Positions 25,018-35,363 are shown, numbered from the stretch's first letter. The stretch: DNA of 64,000 bases from Rhodothermales bacterium (GCA_951812335.1 OX638293.1:2030731-2094730), one strand, 5' to 3'. Made by a program: numbers and translations. The notes: generated from the sequence alone by a model not told the origin.

Positions 25018-26094
25018 TCACGGTAGAACCGTCCATTCTTTGGAAACGCCGCTAAGATTACGTACCCCGTCTTCGCGCAGGCACACCACATCTTCGATAC
25101 GAATGCCGAATCGACCCGACAGATAAACGCCCGGCTCGATCGACACGACACACCCATCCGGAAGCACATCGTCCACCAGACGAGATAGGCGAGGCCATTC
25201 GTGAATTTCCAGCCCGATGCCGTGCCCGAGGCTGTGCGAAAACGCCTCTTCGTACCCTCCTTTCCGCATTACGTCACGAGCCAACGCATCGACTTCTCTG
25301 GCTTGCATGCCTGCACGGGCATGTCGCAGGGCGCATTCCTGCGCGGAGCGCACCAGATCGTAGACCTCCGGGACCAGCGGATCCGGCGGCCCCACGGCCA
25401 CCGTGCGCGTCATGTCCGAAGCATATCCGTCCAGAAAGCATCCGAAATCGAGTAGAAGTACGTCGCCGGACTGCACTGCGCGATCCGTGGGATGCGCATG
25501 AGGAAGCGCACTGTGGGCGCCGGATGCCACGATGGGATCGAAAGACATCCGATCCGCACCCCGTCTCAGGTGCCCCGCCACAATCTTCGTGGAAATTTCT
25601 TTCTCCGTACGCCCCGGCCTGATCCATTCCTTGAGAGTATCGAACACTTCTCCCGTCAATTCCTGGGCGGCGCGGATACGCTCCAACTCGTCCGGGCTTT
25701 TGCGGGCCATAAGCTCCTGGAGCAGTCCGGACTTTCCTGTCCATTCCACGCCGGGAAAACGCCTTTGAAGCATTTCAAGGGAGAAAACCGTAAGGCGGTC
25801 CGACGCATACGCAACCCGGCGCACACCCTTCAGCAAACCTTCCGCCTCCATGTATTCGAGTGCGTCGCGCTGCGTTGGCCGTATTACATGGACGGACGCA
25901 TCCTTGACTTCCTCCCCCGCCTGCGTACGGTATCGCCCATCCGTCACGAAATGCGCCGCATCCGCACGAACGATCAGCACACCATACGATCCCGTGAAAC
26001 CGCACGCCCAGCGCACATGCGCATAATGGGTCAGGTACAATGCATCCGCGGACAACGTACGGAGCAAGGCTCGGAGAGAAGAGACGCGATCCAC
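25018..26094 (-). CDS. M24 family Xaa-Pro aminopeptidase
   Basis: This 358-residue protein has a creatinase N-terminal domain (to about 120), then the pita-bread fold. Metal ligands are seen in 'LLLDFGCFLDGYASDMTRTV' (two Asp), 'HSLGHGIGLEIHEWPRL' (His), 'SIEPGVYLSGRFGIRIED' (Glu) and the final Glu of 'RIEDVV'. It removes N-terminal residues next to proline (PepP/PepQ type; which of these is not decidable). It is cytoplasmic, with no signal peptide. It lies 51 bp after guaB on the same strand. Confidence 0.9.
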   Translation of the reverse strand: MDRVSSLRALLRTLSADALYLTHYAHVRWACGFTGSYGVLIVRADAAHFVTDGRYRTQAGEEVKDASVHVIRPTQRDALEYMEAEGLLKGVRRVAYASDRLTVFSLEMLQRRFPGVEWTGKSGLLQELMARKSPDELERIRAAQELTGEVFDTLKEWIRPGRTEKEISTKIVAGHLRRGADRMSFDPIVASGAHSALPHAHPTDRAVQSGDVLLLDFGCFLDGYASDMTRTVAVGPPDPLVPEVYDLVRSAQECALRHARAGMQAREVDALARDVMRKGGYEEAFSHSLGHGIGLEIHEWPRLSRLVDDVLPDGCVVSIEPGVYLSGRFGIRIEDVVCLREDGVRNLSGVSKEWTVLP

Positions 26095-26145
26095 GGAAAA
26101 TACTCCGGCAAATAGGGAAAGGCAGGGGGCCCGACACGCGGATAT

Positions 26146-27636
26146 TCAGAGCCGGGTGCTGTAATTGGGCGCTTCCTTCGTGATGAATACATCGTGCGGG
26201 TGACTTTCGCGTTGTCCGGCGCCCGTTACGCGAATAAACCGCGCCGTCTCCTGCAAATCCCGAATGGAAACAGCCCCGCAGTACCCCATCGCAGCCCGCA
26301 AGCCCCCAAGCATTTGGTGCACCACTTCGCCGAGGTTCCCGCCGTACGGAACACGCCCCTCGATCCCCTCCGGAACGAGTTTGGCAAGATCGTCCTCCGC
26401 ATCCTGGAAATATCGATCCTTCGATCCCGATTCCATGGCCCCTACGGAGCCCATGCCCCGGTAGCTTTTGAACTTGCGCCCTTCGTAAAGAATGGTTTCG
26501 CCGGGACTCTCTTCAACACGCGCAAAGAGCCCGCCGATCATCACAGAGTCGGCGCCCGCAGCTAGCGCCTTAGGAATATCTCCAGTCTGCTTGATACCTC
26601 CGTCCGCGATCACCGGTACGCCGTGTTTGTGCGCCACCGCAGCACAGTCCATGATCGCCGTAAGTTGCGGCACGCCAATGCCGGCCACGATGCGGGTCGT
26701 GCAGATAGAGCCGGGTCCGATTCCGACCTTGACTGCAGCGGCTCCTGCGGCAATAACCGCCTCGGCCGCCTCCGCCGTTCCGATGTTGCCGGCAATCACG
26801 TCCCGATCGCCCGAAAGCGCCTTCACCTTCTCCACTGTCTTCAATACGCCGTCGGAGTGTCCATGCGCCGTATCCACGACAAGAAAATCGACGTCGCTCT
26901 CTGCAAGAGCCGCCGCCCGCTCCGACACATCGGGCGTAACACCGAGAGCCGCCCCTACACGCAAGCGTCCATGCATATCCTTGCAGGCATTGGGATACTT
27001 GCGTTTTTTATCGAGATCCTTGAATGTAATAAGCCCCTTGAGATTACCGGCATCGTCCACCACCGGAAGTTTCTCGATCTTGTGCTTTTGCAGGAGCGCC
27101 TCCGCTTGTTCCAGCGTCGTTCCAACAGGCGCGGTCACAAGATTTTCCTGTGTCATCATCTCGCGGAGCAGCGTACGTCCGTCATGCGCGAAGCGCAGAT
27201 CGCGGTTCGTAACGATCCCCACCAGGCGGTTTTCAGCATCGACTACAGGGATGCCCCCGATGTGGTGTCGCTCCATCATCGCACAGGCATCCGCTACCGT
27301 ATCCTCCGGATGCAAGGTGATCGGGTCGAGAATCATACCGCTTTCGGAGCGCTTTACACGACGCACCTCATCCGCTTGCTGCTCGATAGACATGTTTTTG
27401 TGCAGCACCCCGGCACCGCCTTCCCGAGCGATCGCGATCGCCATTCCGGATTCGGTGACCGTGTCCATGGCGGCAGACAACAGCGGAATATTCAATGCAA
27501 TGCGCGGCGTAAGCATCGTTTCAATAGAAACGTCCCGGGGCATGGTAGACGAATGCCGGGGCACAAGCAGCACATCGTCGTAAGTAAGGCCCTCTTTGCG
27601 GATCCGCTCAAAAAGCAGCTTGTCGTCCGTCGTCAT
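26146..27636 (-). CDS. guaB: Inosine-5'-monophosphate dehydrogenase
   Basis: GuaB oxidises IMP to XMP with NAD+, the committed step to GTP. The 496-residue length is standard. '[14 protein letters not shown]' opens the barrel, two CBS domains occupy about 95-215, and the catalytic loop '[19 protein letters not shown]' has the active Cys near 311. '[20 protein letters not shown]' and '[11 protein letters not shown]' (phosphate and flap regions) follow. It stands ten bases downstream of rluB. Confidence 0.97.
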   Translation of the reverse strand: MTTDDKLLFERIRKEGLTYDDVLLVPRHSSTMPRDVSIETMLTPRIALNIPLLSAAMDTVTESGMAIAIAREGGAGVLHKNMSIEQQADEVRRVKRSESGMILDPITLHPEDTVADACAMMERHHIGGIPVVDAENRLVGIVTNRDLRFAHDGRTLLREMMTQENLVTAPVGTTLEQAEALLQKHKIEKLPVVDDAGNLKGLITFKDLDKKRKYPNACKDMHGRLRVGAALGVTPDVSERAAALAESDVDFLVVDTAHGHSDGVLKTVEKVKALSGDRDVIAGNIGTAEAAEAVIAAGAAAVKVGIGPGSICTTRIVAGIGVPQLTAIMDCAAVAHKHGVPVIADGGIKQTGDIPKALAAGADSVMIGGLFARVEESPGETILYEGRKFKSYRGMGSVGAMESGSKDRYFQDAEDDLAKLVPEGIEGRVPYGGNLGEVVHQMLGGLRAAMGYCGAVSIRDLQETARFIRVTGAGQRESHPHDVFITKEAPNYSTRL

Positions 27637-27645
27637 GATATCTGT

Positions 27646-28494
27646 TCATTTCATGTGTACCTGGCGTTCGAGCCGCCGGATTTCGAAGGGCTGCAGGCGT
27701 CTCCATTTTCCAGGTCGAACGCCCTTGGCGGTAAGCCCCGCATAATTCACGCGCTCGAGCGCTGTGATCTCGTGCCCAAGCGCTTCGAACATCCGGCGAA
27801 TCTGCCGGTTGCGGCCTTCGTGCATGCGCAACCCAACCTCATGACGGTTGGGTAAGGCAACGTAGGCAACCTCATCGACTTGCGCCAACCCGTCCTCCAA
27901 GTCGACGCCTTTTTTGAGTAGATCGATCTCATGGGGTTTGATGGCGTTTCGGGTGCATACCCGGTACAGTTTATCTACCTCGTAGCGGGGGTGCATCAAC
28001 CGGTGCGCCAGTTCCCCATCGTTTGTGACAAGCAACACGCCCGACGTATCCCGGTCCAGGCGACCCACAGGAAACAGGCTCCCCTTATCGGCAGCCGAGA
28101 GAGTCAAAAGGTCCATCACGGTACGCCGCTTTTTCGGGTCGTGCTTCGTCGTAATCGTATCCTTCGGCTTATTGAGAAGGATGTACTCATGGGGTGAAGT
28201 GGAGATACGTTTCCCGTTGACCTCCACCGTATCGGTCGGCATAACCGAAATAAAGAATTCCCGAACACGCTCCCCGTTCACCTTGACGAGTCCCCGCTCG
28301 ATCAAGCCATCCGCCTCGCGGCGCGAACACACGCCTGCGCGGGCGATATACCGGTTAAGCCGCATGCCCTTAGGCGCCGCATCCTCTCCGTTCCGAGGCG
28401 AACCGGACGGATCCGAGCGGGCCGTCGGTCCGGTATTACCGGCGGGATTTTTCCGCCCCTTTTGTCCCTTTTTTGCAGGTAATCCGGCGGACAT
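27646..28494 (-). CDS. rluB: Pseudouridine synthase RluB/RsuA family
   Basis: From ATG 28494 the protein has 282 residues: a basic disordered N-terminus of about 40 residues, the S4 domain 'MRLNRYIARAGVCSRREAD', and the synthase domain with 'LFPVGRLDRDTSGVLLVTND', in which the Asp of 'GRLDRDTSG' is catalytic. It isomerises a uridine in 23S (RluB) or 16S (RsuA) rRNA; the long S4-linked form favours RluB. The frame is open to 28659, but that extension is read out of the dispersed element at 28519-28772 and is not real coding sequence. Confidence 0.92.
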   Translation of the reverse strand: MSAGLPAKKGQKGRKNPAGNTGPTARSDPSGSPRNGEDAAPKGMRLNRYIARAGVCSRREADGLIERGLVKVNGERVREFFISVMPTDTVEVNGKRISTSPHEYILLNKPKDTITTKHDPKKRRTVMDLLTLSAADKGSLFPVGRLDRDTSGVLLVTNDGELAHRLMHPRYEVDKLYRVCTRNAIKPHEIDLLKKGVDLEDGLAQVDEVAYVALPNRHEVGLRMHEGRNRQIRRMFEALGHEITALERVNYAGLTAKGVRPGKWRRLQPFEIRRLERQVHMK

Positions 28495-28518
28495 TTTAGC
28501 GGATATCGATCCTGGAGA

Positions 28519-28772
28519 GGATACTCTGATTAAGTCCGCAAAGCTCAGAGGTTGAGAGGGGTGCGCCGGCAAGGAATGACGAAGAAGTGTGGCAGGCCCC
28601 ACATAATGAGGAATGACGCGGCCAGCGCACCCCTCGCAGCCTCCCGAAGGGCGCGTCACGTCCGCGACGCAACGAAACCGCAGTGTTTTCTGCTGATTTC
28701 AACGATGGAATCATGATGTCCTTTACACGCGAAAGTAAAGTGCCGGGCGAAGCGGTTTTGATCGGAGTATCC
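28519..28772 (+). mobile_element. Dispersed MITE-like element, full copy B
   Basis: The left end GGATACTCTGATTAAGTCC and right end (GATCGGAGTATCC) define 254 bp. The internal stem is GAGGGGTGCGC (28556-28566) with GCGCACCCCTC (28625-28635), perfectly paired but with a different sequence from copy A. The smaller GTGG..CCAC stem is in its loop. It lies just upstream of rluB; the rest of 28495-28859 shows no gene. Confidence 0.88.
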
Positions 28773-28859
28773 TATAGAAAGTACGCAACGTGTAAAGCTC
28801 CATGAACGAACCAACGCACAATCTGTTCTTTCCCGGAGAATTTTCCGAGCGCGCCCGGA

Positions 28860-29552
28860 CTACTCCTCGATTTCCTGCTCCGCTTGCGGCCCGGCCTTAT
28901 CCTCCGTCCGATCCCGTACCGCGTTGTCCTCCTCCTGTAGTTGAAATAATTCAGCGCGCTCCCGGCTGAAGGAGGGGTCTGCAAGTATTTCCTCAATTTC
29001 GCGCAGGTTCGGAAGATCATCGATATCTCCCAGGCCGAACTGCTCCAGAAACGAATAGGTTGTTCCGTAGATCAGGGGACGCCCCAGGGAATCGCTCCGA
29101 CCCGCTACGTCGATAAACCCTTTTTCCATGAGCTTGCCCAGTGCATAGCCGGAATCGACGCCGCGCACAAAATCGACCTCGGGCTTTGTGACCGGTTGCC
29201 GGTACGCCACGATAGCCAGGGTTTCCATGAGCGAGTGCGACAGTTTCTTTTCGCGTTCGCGATTGAAAAAGGATTTCAGATAGGGAGCGACCGGAGAAAT
29301 GGTCGCCATCCGAAAGCCCGCGGCCCAGCGTTCAATGCGAAAAACGCGTCCGCTCGCCTCATATGCCTCGTTCAGGCTCGCCACCGCCTCCAGCACCTCC
29401 TTATCCGATGGAGTATCGTTCCCTGTGACGTCGCTATACGCCCCGGCAATCTCGCGCGCAGCGACAGGGCGATCCGCCGCGAAGACAAGCGCTTCGGCGA
29501 CATGCGAGAGTGCCCGATCCCCCAGTTCGTGTATGGACGCCATACCGTTCAA
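28860..29552 (-). CDS. scpB: Segregation and condensation protein B
   Basis: ScpB is the winged-helix kite subunit that binds ScpA and SMC to form bacterial condensin. The 230-residue protein shows 'SHVAEALVFAADRPVAAREI' at the start, 'LSHSLMETLAIVAYRQPVTK' near 103 and 'GRSDSLGRPLIYGTTYSFLE' near 150, all strongly conserved. The acidic C-terminal tail is variable in the family. It follows scpA with a 4-bp gap. Confidence 0.95.
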   Translation of the reverse strand: MNGMASIHELGDRALSHVAEALVFAADRPVAAREIAGAYSDVTGNDTPSDKEVLEAVASLNEAYEASGRVFRIERWAAGFRMATISPVAPYLKSFFNREREKKLSHSLMETLAIVAYRQPVTKPEVDFVRGVDSGYALGKLMEKGFIDVAGRSDSLGRPLIYGTTYSFLEQFGLGDIDDLPNLREIEEILADPSFSRERAELFQLQEEDNAVRDRTEDKAGPQAEQEIEE

Positions 29553-29556
29553 TCGT

Positions 29557-30351
29557 CTATTTGCCGTTACCGTTTCGGTCGCCCGAGGCCCCTTCTATCC
29601 GATCGTCCGTACGATCCAGGTCTTCAGAAACCGTCTCGGCCTGCCGGATACGAAGCTCAAGATAAAAACCGATCGGATCTCCTCCGGAAATATGTACACG
29701 CACCCGTTGGGCCTGGACAAGTTCAAGAACCCCGAGAAATGTCGCAACGATAAACGGCCTTGACCGATTCTCGACAAGAGCGGAAAAAGAAAGATGCTTT
29801 TCCCCGGCGAGGCGATCGAGCAGAAACGCGCGCTGTTCTTCGATCGAATATTCTTCGCGCGCTACATCGTGCAGGGCCTCTTCCGGAGCCTCCGCGAGAA
29901 TTCGTTTAAGCGCCGATACAAGATCGAAAACGGACGCATCCAGGACCGGTTTCTCTTCCCATGCGGCGCGTTCGGAAACGGCGCGATTACGCGTAAAGCG
30001 TTCTGCCCGTTCGCTTTCGAGCGTCAGTAAATGTGCAGACGCCTCCTTGTATCGGACGTATTCCAGAAGCCGCTCCACAAGCTCCCGACGAGGATCGACC
30101 GGATCCCCATCTTCGTCGACCTCCTGTCCCGGCAGAAGCATGCGGGCCTTTACGCCGATCAGGACAGCAGCCATGTACAAAAACTCGCCCGCACTGTCGA
30201 GATCGATTCGTTCGAGCAGGCGCACATGCTCAAGATACTCGTCAGCAATACGGGCAACTGGAATATCGAAAATATCCAACTCGTCTCTCCTGATAAAAAA
30301 GAGAAGCAAGTCCAGCGGTCCCTCAAAATCTTTAAGGTTTACCCGATACAT
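29557..30351 (-). CDS. scpA: Segregation and condensation protein A (kleisin)
   Basis: The 264-residue protein begins 'YRVNLKDFEGPLDLLLFFIR', the defining N-terminal kleisin motif that binds the SMC neck, followed by 'DIFDIPVARIADEYLEHV'. The C-terminal winged helix ('LVENRSRPFIVATFLGVLEL') would bind the SMC head. It is the first gene of the scpA-scpB pair; its upstream region is occupied by dispersed element copy C. Confidence 0.95.
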   Translation of the reverse strand: MYRVNLKDFEGPLDLLLFFIRRDELDIFDIPVARIADEYLEHVRLLERIDLDSAGEFLYMAAVLIGVKARMLLPGQEVDEDGDPVDPRRELVERLLEYVRYKEASAHLLTLESERAERFTRNRAVSERAAWEEKPVLDASVFDLVSALKRILAEAPEEALHDVAREEYSIEEQRAFLLDRLAGEKHLSFSALVENRSRPFIVATFLGVLELVQAQRVRVHISGGDPIGFYLELRIRQAETVSEDLDRTDDRIEGASGDRNGNGK

Positions 30352-30355
30352 TTTA

Positions 30356-30609
30356 GGATACTCTGATCAAAACCGCTTTGCTCAGCGCTTCACGTTCGTG
30401 CGTAAAAGATATTATAATTGCGTCGTCGGAATTAACGGAAACGCTGCGAATTCGGGGCATTGCGGGCGTGAAGCGCCCTTCAGGAGGCAGAGAGGGGCAC
30501 GCTGGCTGTGTCATTCCTCATTATGTGGGGCCTGCCACATTGCTTCGTCATTCCTTGCCAGCGCACCCCTTTCAGCCTCCGGACTTTGCGGACTTAATCA
30601 GAGTATCCT
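30356..30609 (-). mobile_element. Dispersed MITE-like element, full copy C
   Basis: The ends GGATACTCTGATCAAAACC and GGACTTAATCAGAGTATCC bound 254 bp, in the opposite orientation to copies A and B. The internal stem resembles copy B (GAGGGG side 30491, CCCCT side about 30566) with two mismatches. It sits between the scpA start and the epimerase stop codon; 30610-30637 holds nothing else. Confidence 0.88.
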
Positions 30610-30637
30610 TAATTCCTTGTTTTGCAAGGAAAAAAGA

Positions 30638-31564
30638 TCAACTATTCAAGTTTTTTCTGAACCATTGTACTGTCTCTTCAAGACCGTGCACAATGTCTGT
30701 GCGGGGTTCCCAACCTAGTTCGCGCCGGGCGAGATCGAAAGCCAGTACGCTCCTGCGCTGTTCGCCAAGCCGCCCTGCTTCATGGCGCCGCTCCATGCCT
30801 GGAGCAATCCGGTTCCGCAAGATATCGAAAAGATCGTTCACACTGGTTTCCACCGCCGTTCCGATGTTGAACGTACCCGATCCGTCGTAAGCCAACGCGC
30901 TCATATTCGCCCGCACCACATCGCCCACGTACACGTAATCCCGTGTTTGCAAACCATCCCCGTAAATAACGGGCTGTTCGGCTCGTAGCATCCGTTGGGC
31001 AAAGATCGCTACGACACCAGCCTCCCCGTGAGGATTCTGTCTTGGTCCGTATACGTTCCCGTAGCGGAGTGCGACAAAGGATATGCCGTACTGATTCCGA
31101 TAATAATCAAGGTATCGTTCCGCGCACAGTTTGGTGACGCCATAGGGAGAAAGGGGTCTGGTAACATGACGTTCATCCTGCGGCGCATATTCCGGTTCGC
31201 CGTAAATGGCTCCTCCTGTCGAGGCGAAAACAACTTTTTTCAATCCCGCCCGGCGCCCGGCCTCCATGAGATTCAGCAATCCAAGGAGATTCACCGTAGC
31301 GTCGAATCGCGGATCGGCAACGGATTTACGCACATCCATTTGGGCCGCATGGTGCACGAATGCCTCGAAACCATGCTCCAGCATACATGCCGAGGCTTCT
31401 TCGGACCGGATGTCCAGCTCGTGGAAAACAGTTCCTTCGGGAATGTTTTCCCGCTGTCCTCCGGAAAGATCGTCAAGGATATGCACTTCGTGACCCGCCT
31501 CGAGCAGGGCCTCGCTTACATGAGAAGCTATAAAGCCGGCGCCGCCGGAAACCAGTATCTTCAT
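30638..31564 (-). CDS. NAD-dependent epimerase/dehydratase (UDP-glucose 4-epimerase-like)
   Basis: The 308-residue protein is an extended short-chain dehydrogenase. 'ILVSGGAGFIASHVSEALLE' is the NAD-binding Rossmann start, 'FASTGGAIYGE' carries the catalytic Ser/Thr region and 'SPYGVTKLCAERYLDYY' the YxxxK pair. 'RYGNVYGPRQNPHGEAGV' is typical of GalE-like nucleotide-sugar epimerases. It probably supplies a UDP-hexose for surface glycans. Its start overlaps the M16 peptidase stop by 4 bp (ATGA), so the two are cotranscribed. Confidence 0.88.
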   Translation of the reverse strand: MKILVSGGAGFIASHVSEALLEAGHEVHILDDLSGGQRENIPEGTVFHELDIRSEEASACMLEHGFEAFVHHAAQMDVRKSVADPRFDATVNLLGLLNLMEAGRRAGLKKVVFASTGGAIYGEPEYAPQDERHVTRPLSPYGVTKLCAERYLDYYRNQYGISFVALRYGNVYGPRQNPHGEAGVVAIFAQRMLRAEQPVIYGDGLQTRDYVYVGDVVRANMSALAYDGSGTFNIGTAVETSVNDLFDILRNRIAPGMERRHEAGRLGEQRRSVLAFDLARRELGWEPRTDIVHGLEETVQWFRKNLNS

Positions 31565-32823
31565 GGATGACTTTCCGGTACAAGAGCAGCGGTCGAAAGC
31601 TGCTCTTCCCTGAACAGCGTGGACGCCACCCGTTGCACATCTTCGACGGTAACCTTCTCGATCGCATCGTTGATCTCGTCAAGACTTAGATACCGTCCGA
31701 AATAAAGTTCCTGCCGCCCGATGCCCATCATGCGGTTGCTCATGCCTTCCAGGCCAAGCATGAGAGCGCCCCGTACCTGGTTTTTGGCCTCGTTGAGCGT
31801 ACGGCTTCCGATCGGGACTTCGACAAAATATCGTAACTCCTTTCGAGTCAATTCTTTCACACGCTCCATTTTGCGTACATCCGAGGCGGCATATATCCCG
31901 AAATCGCCCGAATCCGAGTGCATATTTGCGAAGGACCCGATGCTATAGCAGAAACCGTATTTCTCTCGCACATTCTGGTTGAGCCGGCTCGACATCCCAC
32001 CACCCAATAACGTATTCAACACGCTGAACGCTACCCGATCCCCGTTGCGAACGCCCAGACCGCGCGCACCCATCACGAAATGAGCCTGTTGAATGGGTCG
32101 GGGTTCCACGAAGTCATGGGGGACATAGCCGTTAACGGGCATGCGCCGGATCGGCTGTTCAGTCCTGGGCATATCCGCCAGCGTATCCTGGGCTATACGC
32201 ACGATATTGTCGTGCTCTGCGTTCCCGGCTACTGCAAGCACCACGCGATTCGGAGCATAGTGGCCGTTCATATAATCGCACAACATCGTCCGGTCGAACG
32301 ACTGCACCGTCTCCGGATACCCGATAACGGGAGCGCCGAGCGCATGGCCATCGTATACGACGGATTCGAATCGGTCAAATACGAGATCTTCCGGGGTATC
32401 CTCGTACATTTTCATCTCTTCGAGGATCACGCCCTTCTCCTTCTCAATCTCTTTCTCGGGCAATGTCGGAAAGAGAATAAGATCACAAACCGTATCTATT
32501 GCCCGGGCAAGATGTTCGTCCAGCGCACGAGCATAGTAGCAAGTATACTCCTTGGCCGTAAACGCATTCAGATACCCGCCCACGGACTCCATGCGGCGAG
32601 CAATATGATGCATGCGCCGCTTCCGCGTACCCTTGAACACCATGTGTTCAATAAAATGACTGATGCCGCGCTCTGCAGCGCGTTCGTCCCGGCTACCCGT
32701 TGCGACCCATACCCCCACAGAAATGGATCGAACCGACGGAATACGCTCCGAAAGAACCCGAACGCCGTTCTCCAGCGTGGTCTTCCGGAAGTACGGCGAT
32801 ATGCCGTTCTCCGCTTTCTTCAT
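31561..32823 (-). CDS. M16 family zinc peptidase (pitrilysin/MPP-like)
   Basis: The 420-residue protein has the inverted zinc motif 'HFIEHMVFKGTRKR' (HxxEH) near 57, with the third ligand Glu about 75 residues later in 'EMKMYEDTPEDL'. The M16 C-terminal domain includes 'LGGGMSSRLNQNVREKYGFC' near 272, which is highly conserved. Bacterial proteins of this kind (YmxG/PepR-like) often neighbour pnp, as here. It probably degrades peptides in the cytoplasm. Confidence 0.92.
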   Translation of the reverse strand: MKKAENGISPYFRKTTLENGVRVLSERIPSVRSISVGVWVATGSRDERAAERGISHFIEHMVFKGTRKRRMHHIARRMESVGGYLNAFTAKEYTCYYARALDEHLARAIDTVCDLILFPTLPEKEIEKEKGVILEEMKMYEDTPEDLVFDRFESVVYDGHALGAPVIGYPETVQSFDRTMLCDYMNGHYAPNRVVLAVAGNAEHDNIVRIAQDTLADMPRTEQPIRRMPVNGYVPHDFVEPRPIQQAHFVMGARGLGVRNGDRVAFSVLNTLLGGGMSSRLNQNVREKYGFCYSIGSFANMHSDSGDFGIYAASDVRKMERVKELTRKELRYFVEVPIGSRTLNEAKNQVRGALMLGLEGMSNRMMGIGRQELYFGRYLSLDEINDAIEKVTVEDVQRVASTLFREEQLSTAALVPESHP

Positions 32824-32854
32824 GACGTACTGGAACAGGGAACGATCCCTTTAA

Positions 32855-32891
32855 GGATACTCTGATTAAGTCCGCAAAGCTCAGGGTATCC
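32855..32891. repeat. Minimal 37-bp copy of the dispersed element
   Basis: GGATACTCTGATTAAGTCC, then GCAAAGCTCAG and directly GTATCC: one left end and the last bases of the right end, with everything between removed. TTAA flanks it on both sides. It lies one base from the pnp stop codon and forms a short palindrome. Confidence 0.75.
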
Positions 32892-35174
32892 TTAACGAGG
32901 CCTGCGACTCCGTTGTCCGCCCCCGCTTCGGCCGCCACCGTCACGGCCTCCACGTTCCCGGTAAGACCCTCCTCCTCCTCGACCATCCCGGCGGGGACCC
33001 CCTCCGTGCTGGTTCTGAGGCCGCCGGGGCCTTTCTTCCTGACCGTCTTCTCTCGGCGGCAGGAATGGCTTCCGGCTTAGACGGAGTTTACCGTCATCGC
33101 GAATTTCAATGAGTTCTACCTTGACCTTGTCGCCAACCTGGAAATACTCTTCCACGTTTTCGACATATCCGTGATCAAGTTCGGAGATATGGAGCAGACC
33201 CTCCTTGCCGGGAAGAATCTCGATAATAGCTCCGAAAGCAAGAATGCTCTTTACAGTGCCCTCATATACATCTCCGGGCTCCGGAACCGCCACAATACCC
33301 TTGATCAGGTCAATGGCCGCCTGTCCATCCTCCTGGTTGGTGGCAGAGATCGTTACGATACCCTTCCCGTCCTTGTCCTCGATCTCGATAGAGGTATTCG
33401 TATCGCGCTGCATGCCCTGGATGACCTTCCCGCCCGGTCCGATAATAGCACCGATAAACTCTGCATCGACGGCGATCTGCGTAAGCCGGGGCGCATGAGG
33501 AGACAGATCGTCTCGCGCTTCGGCGATCGTTTCGTCCATGATGTCGAGAATGTGATGCCGCGCGTCCCGCGCCTGCTCCAGCGCCTGCCGAAGCACATCT
33601 CCGGAAAGTCCTGCAATCTTGATGTCCATCTGACAGGCCGTCACACCGTCGCGCGTACCTGTCAGCTTGAAGTCCATATCCCCAAGATGATCTTCCGTGC
33701 CGAGGATATCGGTGAGCACCGCCGTTTGACCATTTTCGCCAATAAGCCCCATCGCGATGCCCGCCACCGGCTTGCGAACAGGAACGCCCGCATCCATCAA
33801 GGCCATGGAACCCGAACATACGGATGCCATGGAGGACGAGCCGTTCGACTCGAGTACATCGGCATTGACGCGAATCGTGTAGGGAAACTCTTCCTCCGAG
33901 GGAAGCATGTACTGCAACGCCCGCTCGGCAAGCATCCCGTGGCCTATTTCCCGGCGGCTGGTGCCGCGAATGAATTTCGCTTCCCCTGTACAAAACGGGG
34001 GGAAGTTGTAATGGAGATAAAACCGCTTGTCATCTGTGGAAAATATCTGGTCCACAGCCTGCACGTCCCGTCCCGTCCCCAGCGTGATAGAGGCAAGCAC
34101 CTGGGTTTCCCCTCGCGTAAAGACCGCCGAGCCGTGTACGCGCGGCAAATAGCCCGTTTCCGTCCATATGTCGCGGACCTCGTTGAGTGCACGCCCGTCG
34201 ATACGGCGGCCCTCGTTCAGAGTCATTGCCCGCATAGCCTGACGCTCGACTGCACGAACCGCCTCACGTATATGTGTCTCCGTGTATCCTTCGGTCGTGG
34301 CCTCTGCCCCATCTTCTCCAAGAAGCTCGGACACCACCTGATCCCTGATATCACGCAACCCGCCGTAGAAAGTACTCTTTTCGTACGGTTTATGGAGGTG
34401 TTCCTCAATCCGCTTACCGACTGTATCAGTGACTTTCTCCAGAACACCGTCCGGCAGCGTCACCAAATTCGGCCGGAACGGCTCAACCTCTCCTGTCTCG
34501 GCCACCAGTTCATGCTGGGCAGCACACAGTTTCCGGATTGCTTCGTGCGCCACATCCATCGCCTCGAGCAGATCCTCTTCGCCAACTTCCTGCATCTCGC
34601 CTTCCACCATCACAATAGCATCCTCCTTACCCGCAACCACGAGATCCATGTCGCTTTCCGCTGTCTCCTCGATCGTCGGGTTGACGATAAAGGCCCCGTC
34701 GACCCGCGCAACGCGGACTTCCGCGATGGGGCCATCGAACGGTGCCCCTGCAAGCATCAGCGCCGCTGACGCGCCCGCACCTGCAAGAACGTCCGCATTA
34801 TACTGGTCGTCGGCAGAAATCACGTACGCGATAATCTGCGTCTCGTGCAAAAATCCATCCGGGAAAAGGGGGCGAAGCGCCCGATCCACCAGGCGCGACG
34901 ACAGCACTTCCTTGTCTGTCGGACGCCCTTCCCGTTTTATGAACCCGCCGGGGATTTTTCCTCCTGCGGAAAATTTTTCGCGATACTCGACCGTGAGTGG
35001 GAAAAAACTCTGCCCGGCGCGCACCTCTTGCGAGATGACCGCGGTGCACAATACCATGGTATCTCCCAATCGGACAACGACCGCGCCGCCTGCCTGCTTG
35101 GCGAGGCGACCTGTCTCTAACGAGATGACCTTACCCGGTGCAATCTCGATTTCTTTACGTACAAATGTTGTCAT
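32892..35174 (-). CDS. pnp: Polyribonucleotide nucleotidyltransferase
   Basis: PNPase degrades RNA 3' to 5' using phosphate. From ATG 35174 the protein has 760 residues: two RNase PH domains (first begins 'KVISLETGRLAKQAGGAVVV'; the second includes 'TSRREIGHGMLAERAL' and 'SGSMALMDAGVPV'), a KH domain ('IIGPGGKVIQGMQRDTNTSI') and an S1 domain ('YEGTVKSILAFGAIIEILPG'). After S1 is an unusual Gly/Arg-rich tail of about 40 residues (RGGGGSYRERGG...). The 189-bp leader between rpsO and pnp has a possible stem near 35288-35316. The 47-residue upstream extension was rejected as leader. Confidence 0.97.
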   Translation of the reverse strand: MTTFVRKEIEIAPGKVISLETGRLAKQAGGAVVVRLGDTMVLCTAVISQEVRAGQSFFPLTVEYREKFSAGGKIPGGFIKREGRPTDKEVLSSRLVDRALRPLFPDGFLHETQIIAYVISADDQYNADVLAGAGASAALMLAGAPFDGPIAEVRVARVDGAFIVNPTIEETAESDMDLVVAGKEDAIVMVEGEMQEVGEEDLLEAMDVAHEAIRKLCAAQHELVAETGEVEPFRPNLVTLPDGVLEKVTDTVGKRIEEHLHKPYEKSTFYGGLRDIRDQVVSELLGEDGAEATTEGYTETHIREAVRAVERQAMRAMTLNEGRRIDGRALNEVRDIWTETGYLPRVHGSAVFTRGETQVLASITLGTGRDVQAVDQIFSTDDKRFYLHYNFPPFCTGEAKFIRGTSRREIGHGMLAERALQYMLPSEEEFPYTIRVNADVLESNGSSSMASVCSGSMALMDAGVPVRKPVAGIAMGLIGENGQTAVLTDILGTEDHLGDMDFKLTGTRDGVTACQMDIKIAGLSGDVLRQALEQARDARHHILDIMDETIAEARDDLSPHAPRLTQIAVDAEFIGAIIGPGGKVIQGMQRDTNTSIEIEDKDGKGIVTISATNQEDGQAAIDLIKGIVAVPEPGDVYEGTVKSILAFGAIIEILPGKEGLLHISELDHGYVENVEEYFQVGDKVKVELIEIRDDGKLRLSRKPFLPPREDGQEERPRRPQNQHGGGPRRDGRGGGGSYRERGGRDGGGRSGGGQRSRRPR

Positions 35175-35363
35175 TTTTCTACTCGTCTCCGTCTTCGTTT
35201 TTTTGCAATGTCCTGCGTTTCGTTCGCCTGTGCAGGGATTCGGTTTCTTACTACTCAGCCTCTCTAACCTCCGGTGCAAATAGGGCCGCATACGTACGAA
35301 CAACGCACGCGGCATATATGGCTCATGCCCTTTGGGGAAATGCAGTGGACCGGGTGCTAAACG

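Noticed and set aside
28495-28659. N-terminal extension of rluB
   Set aside because: The added residues are the translated dispersed element, seen at other sites where no gene follows.
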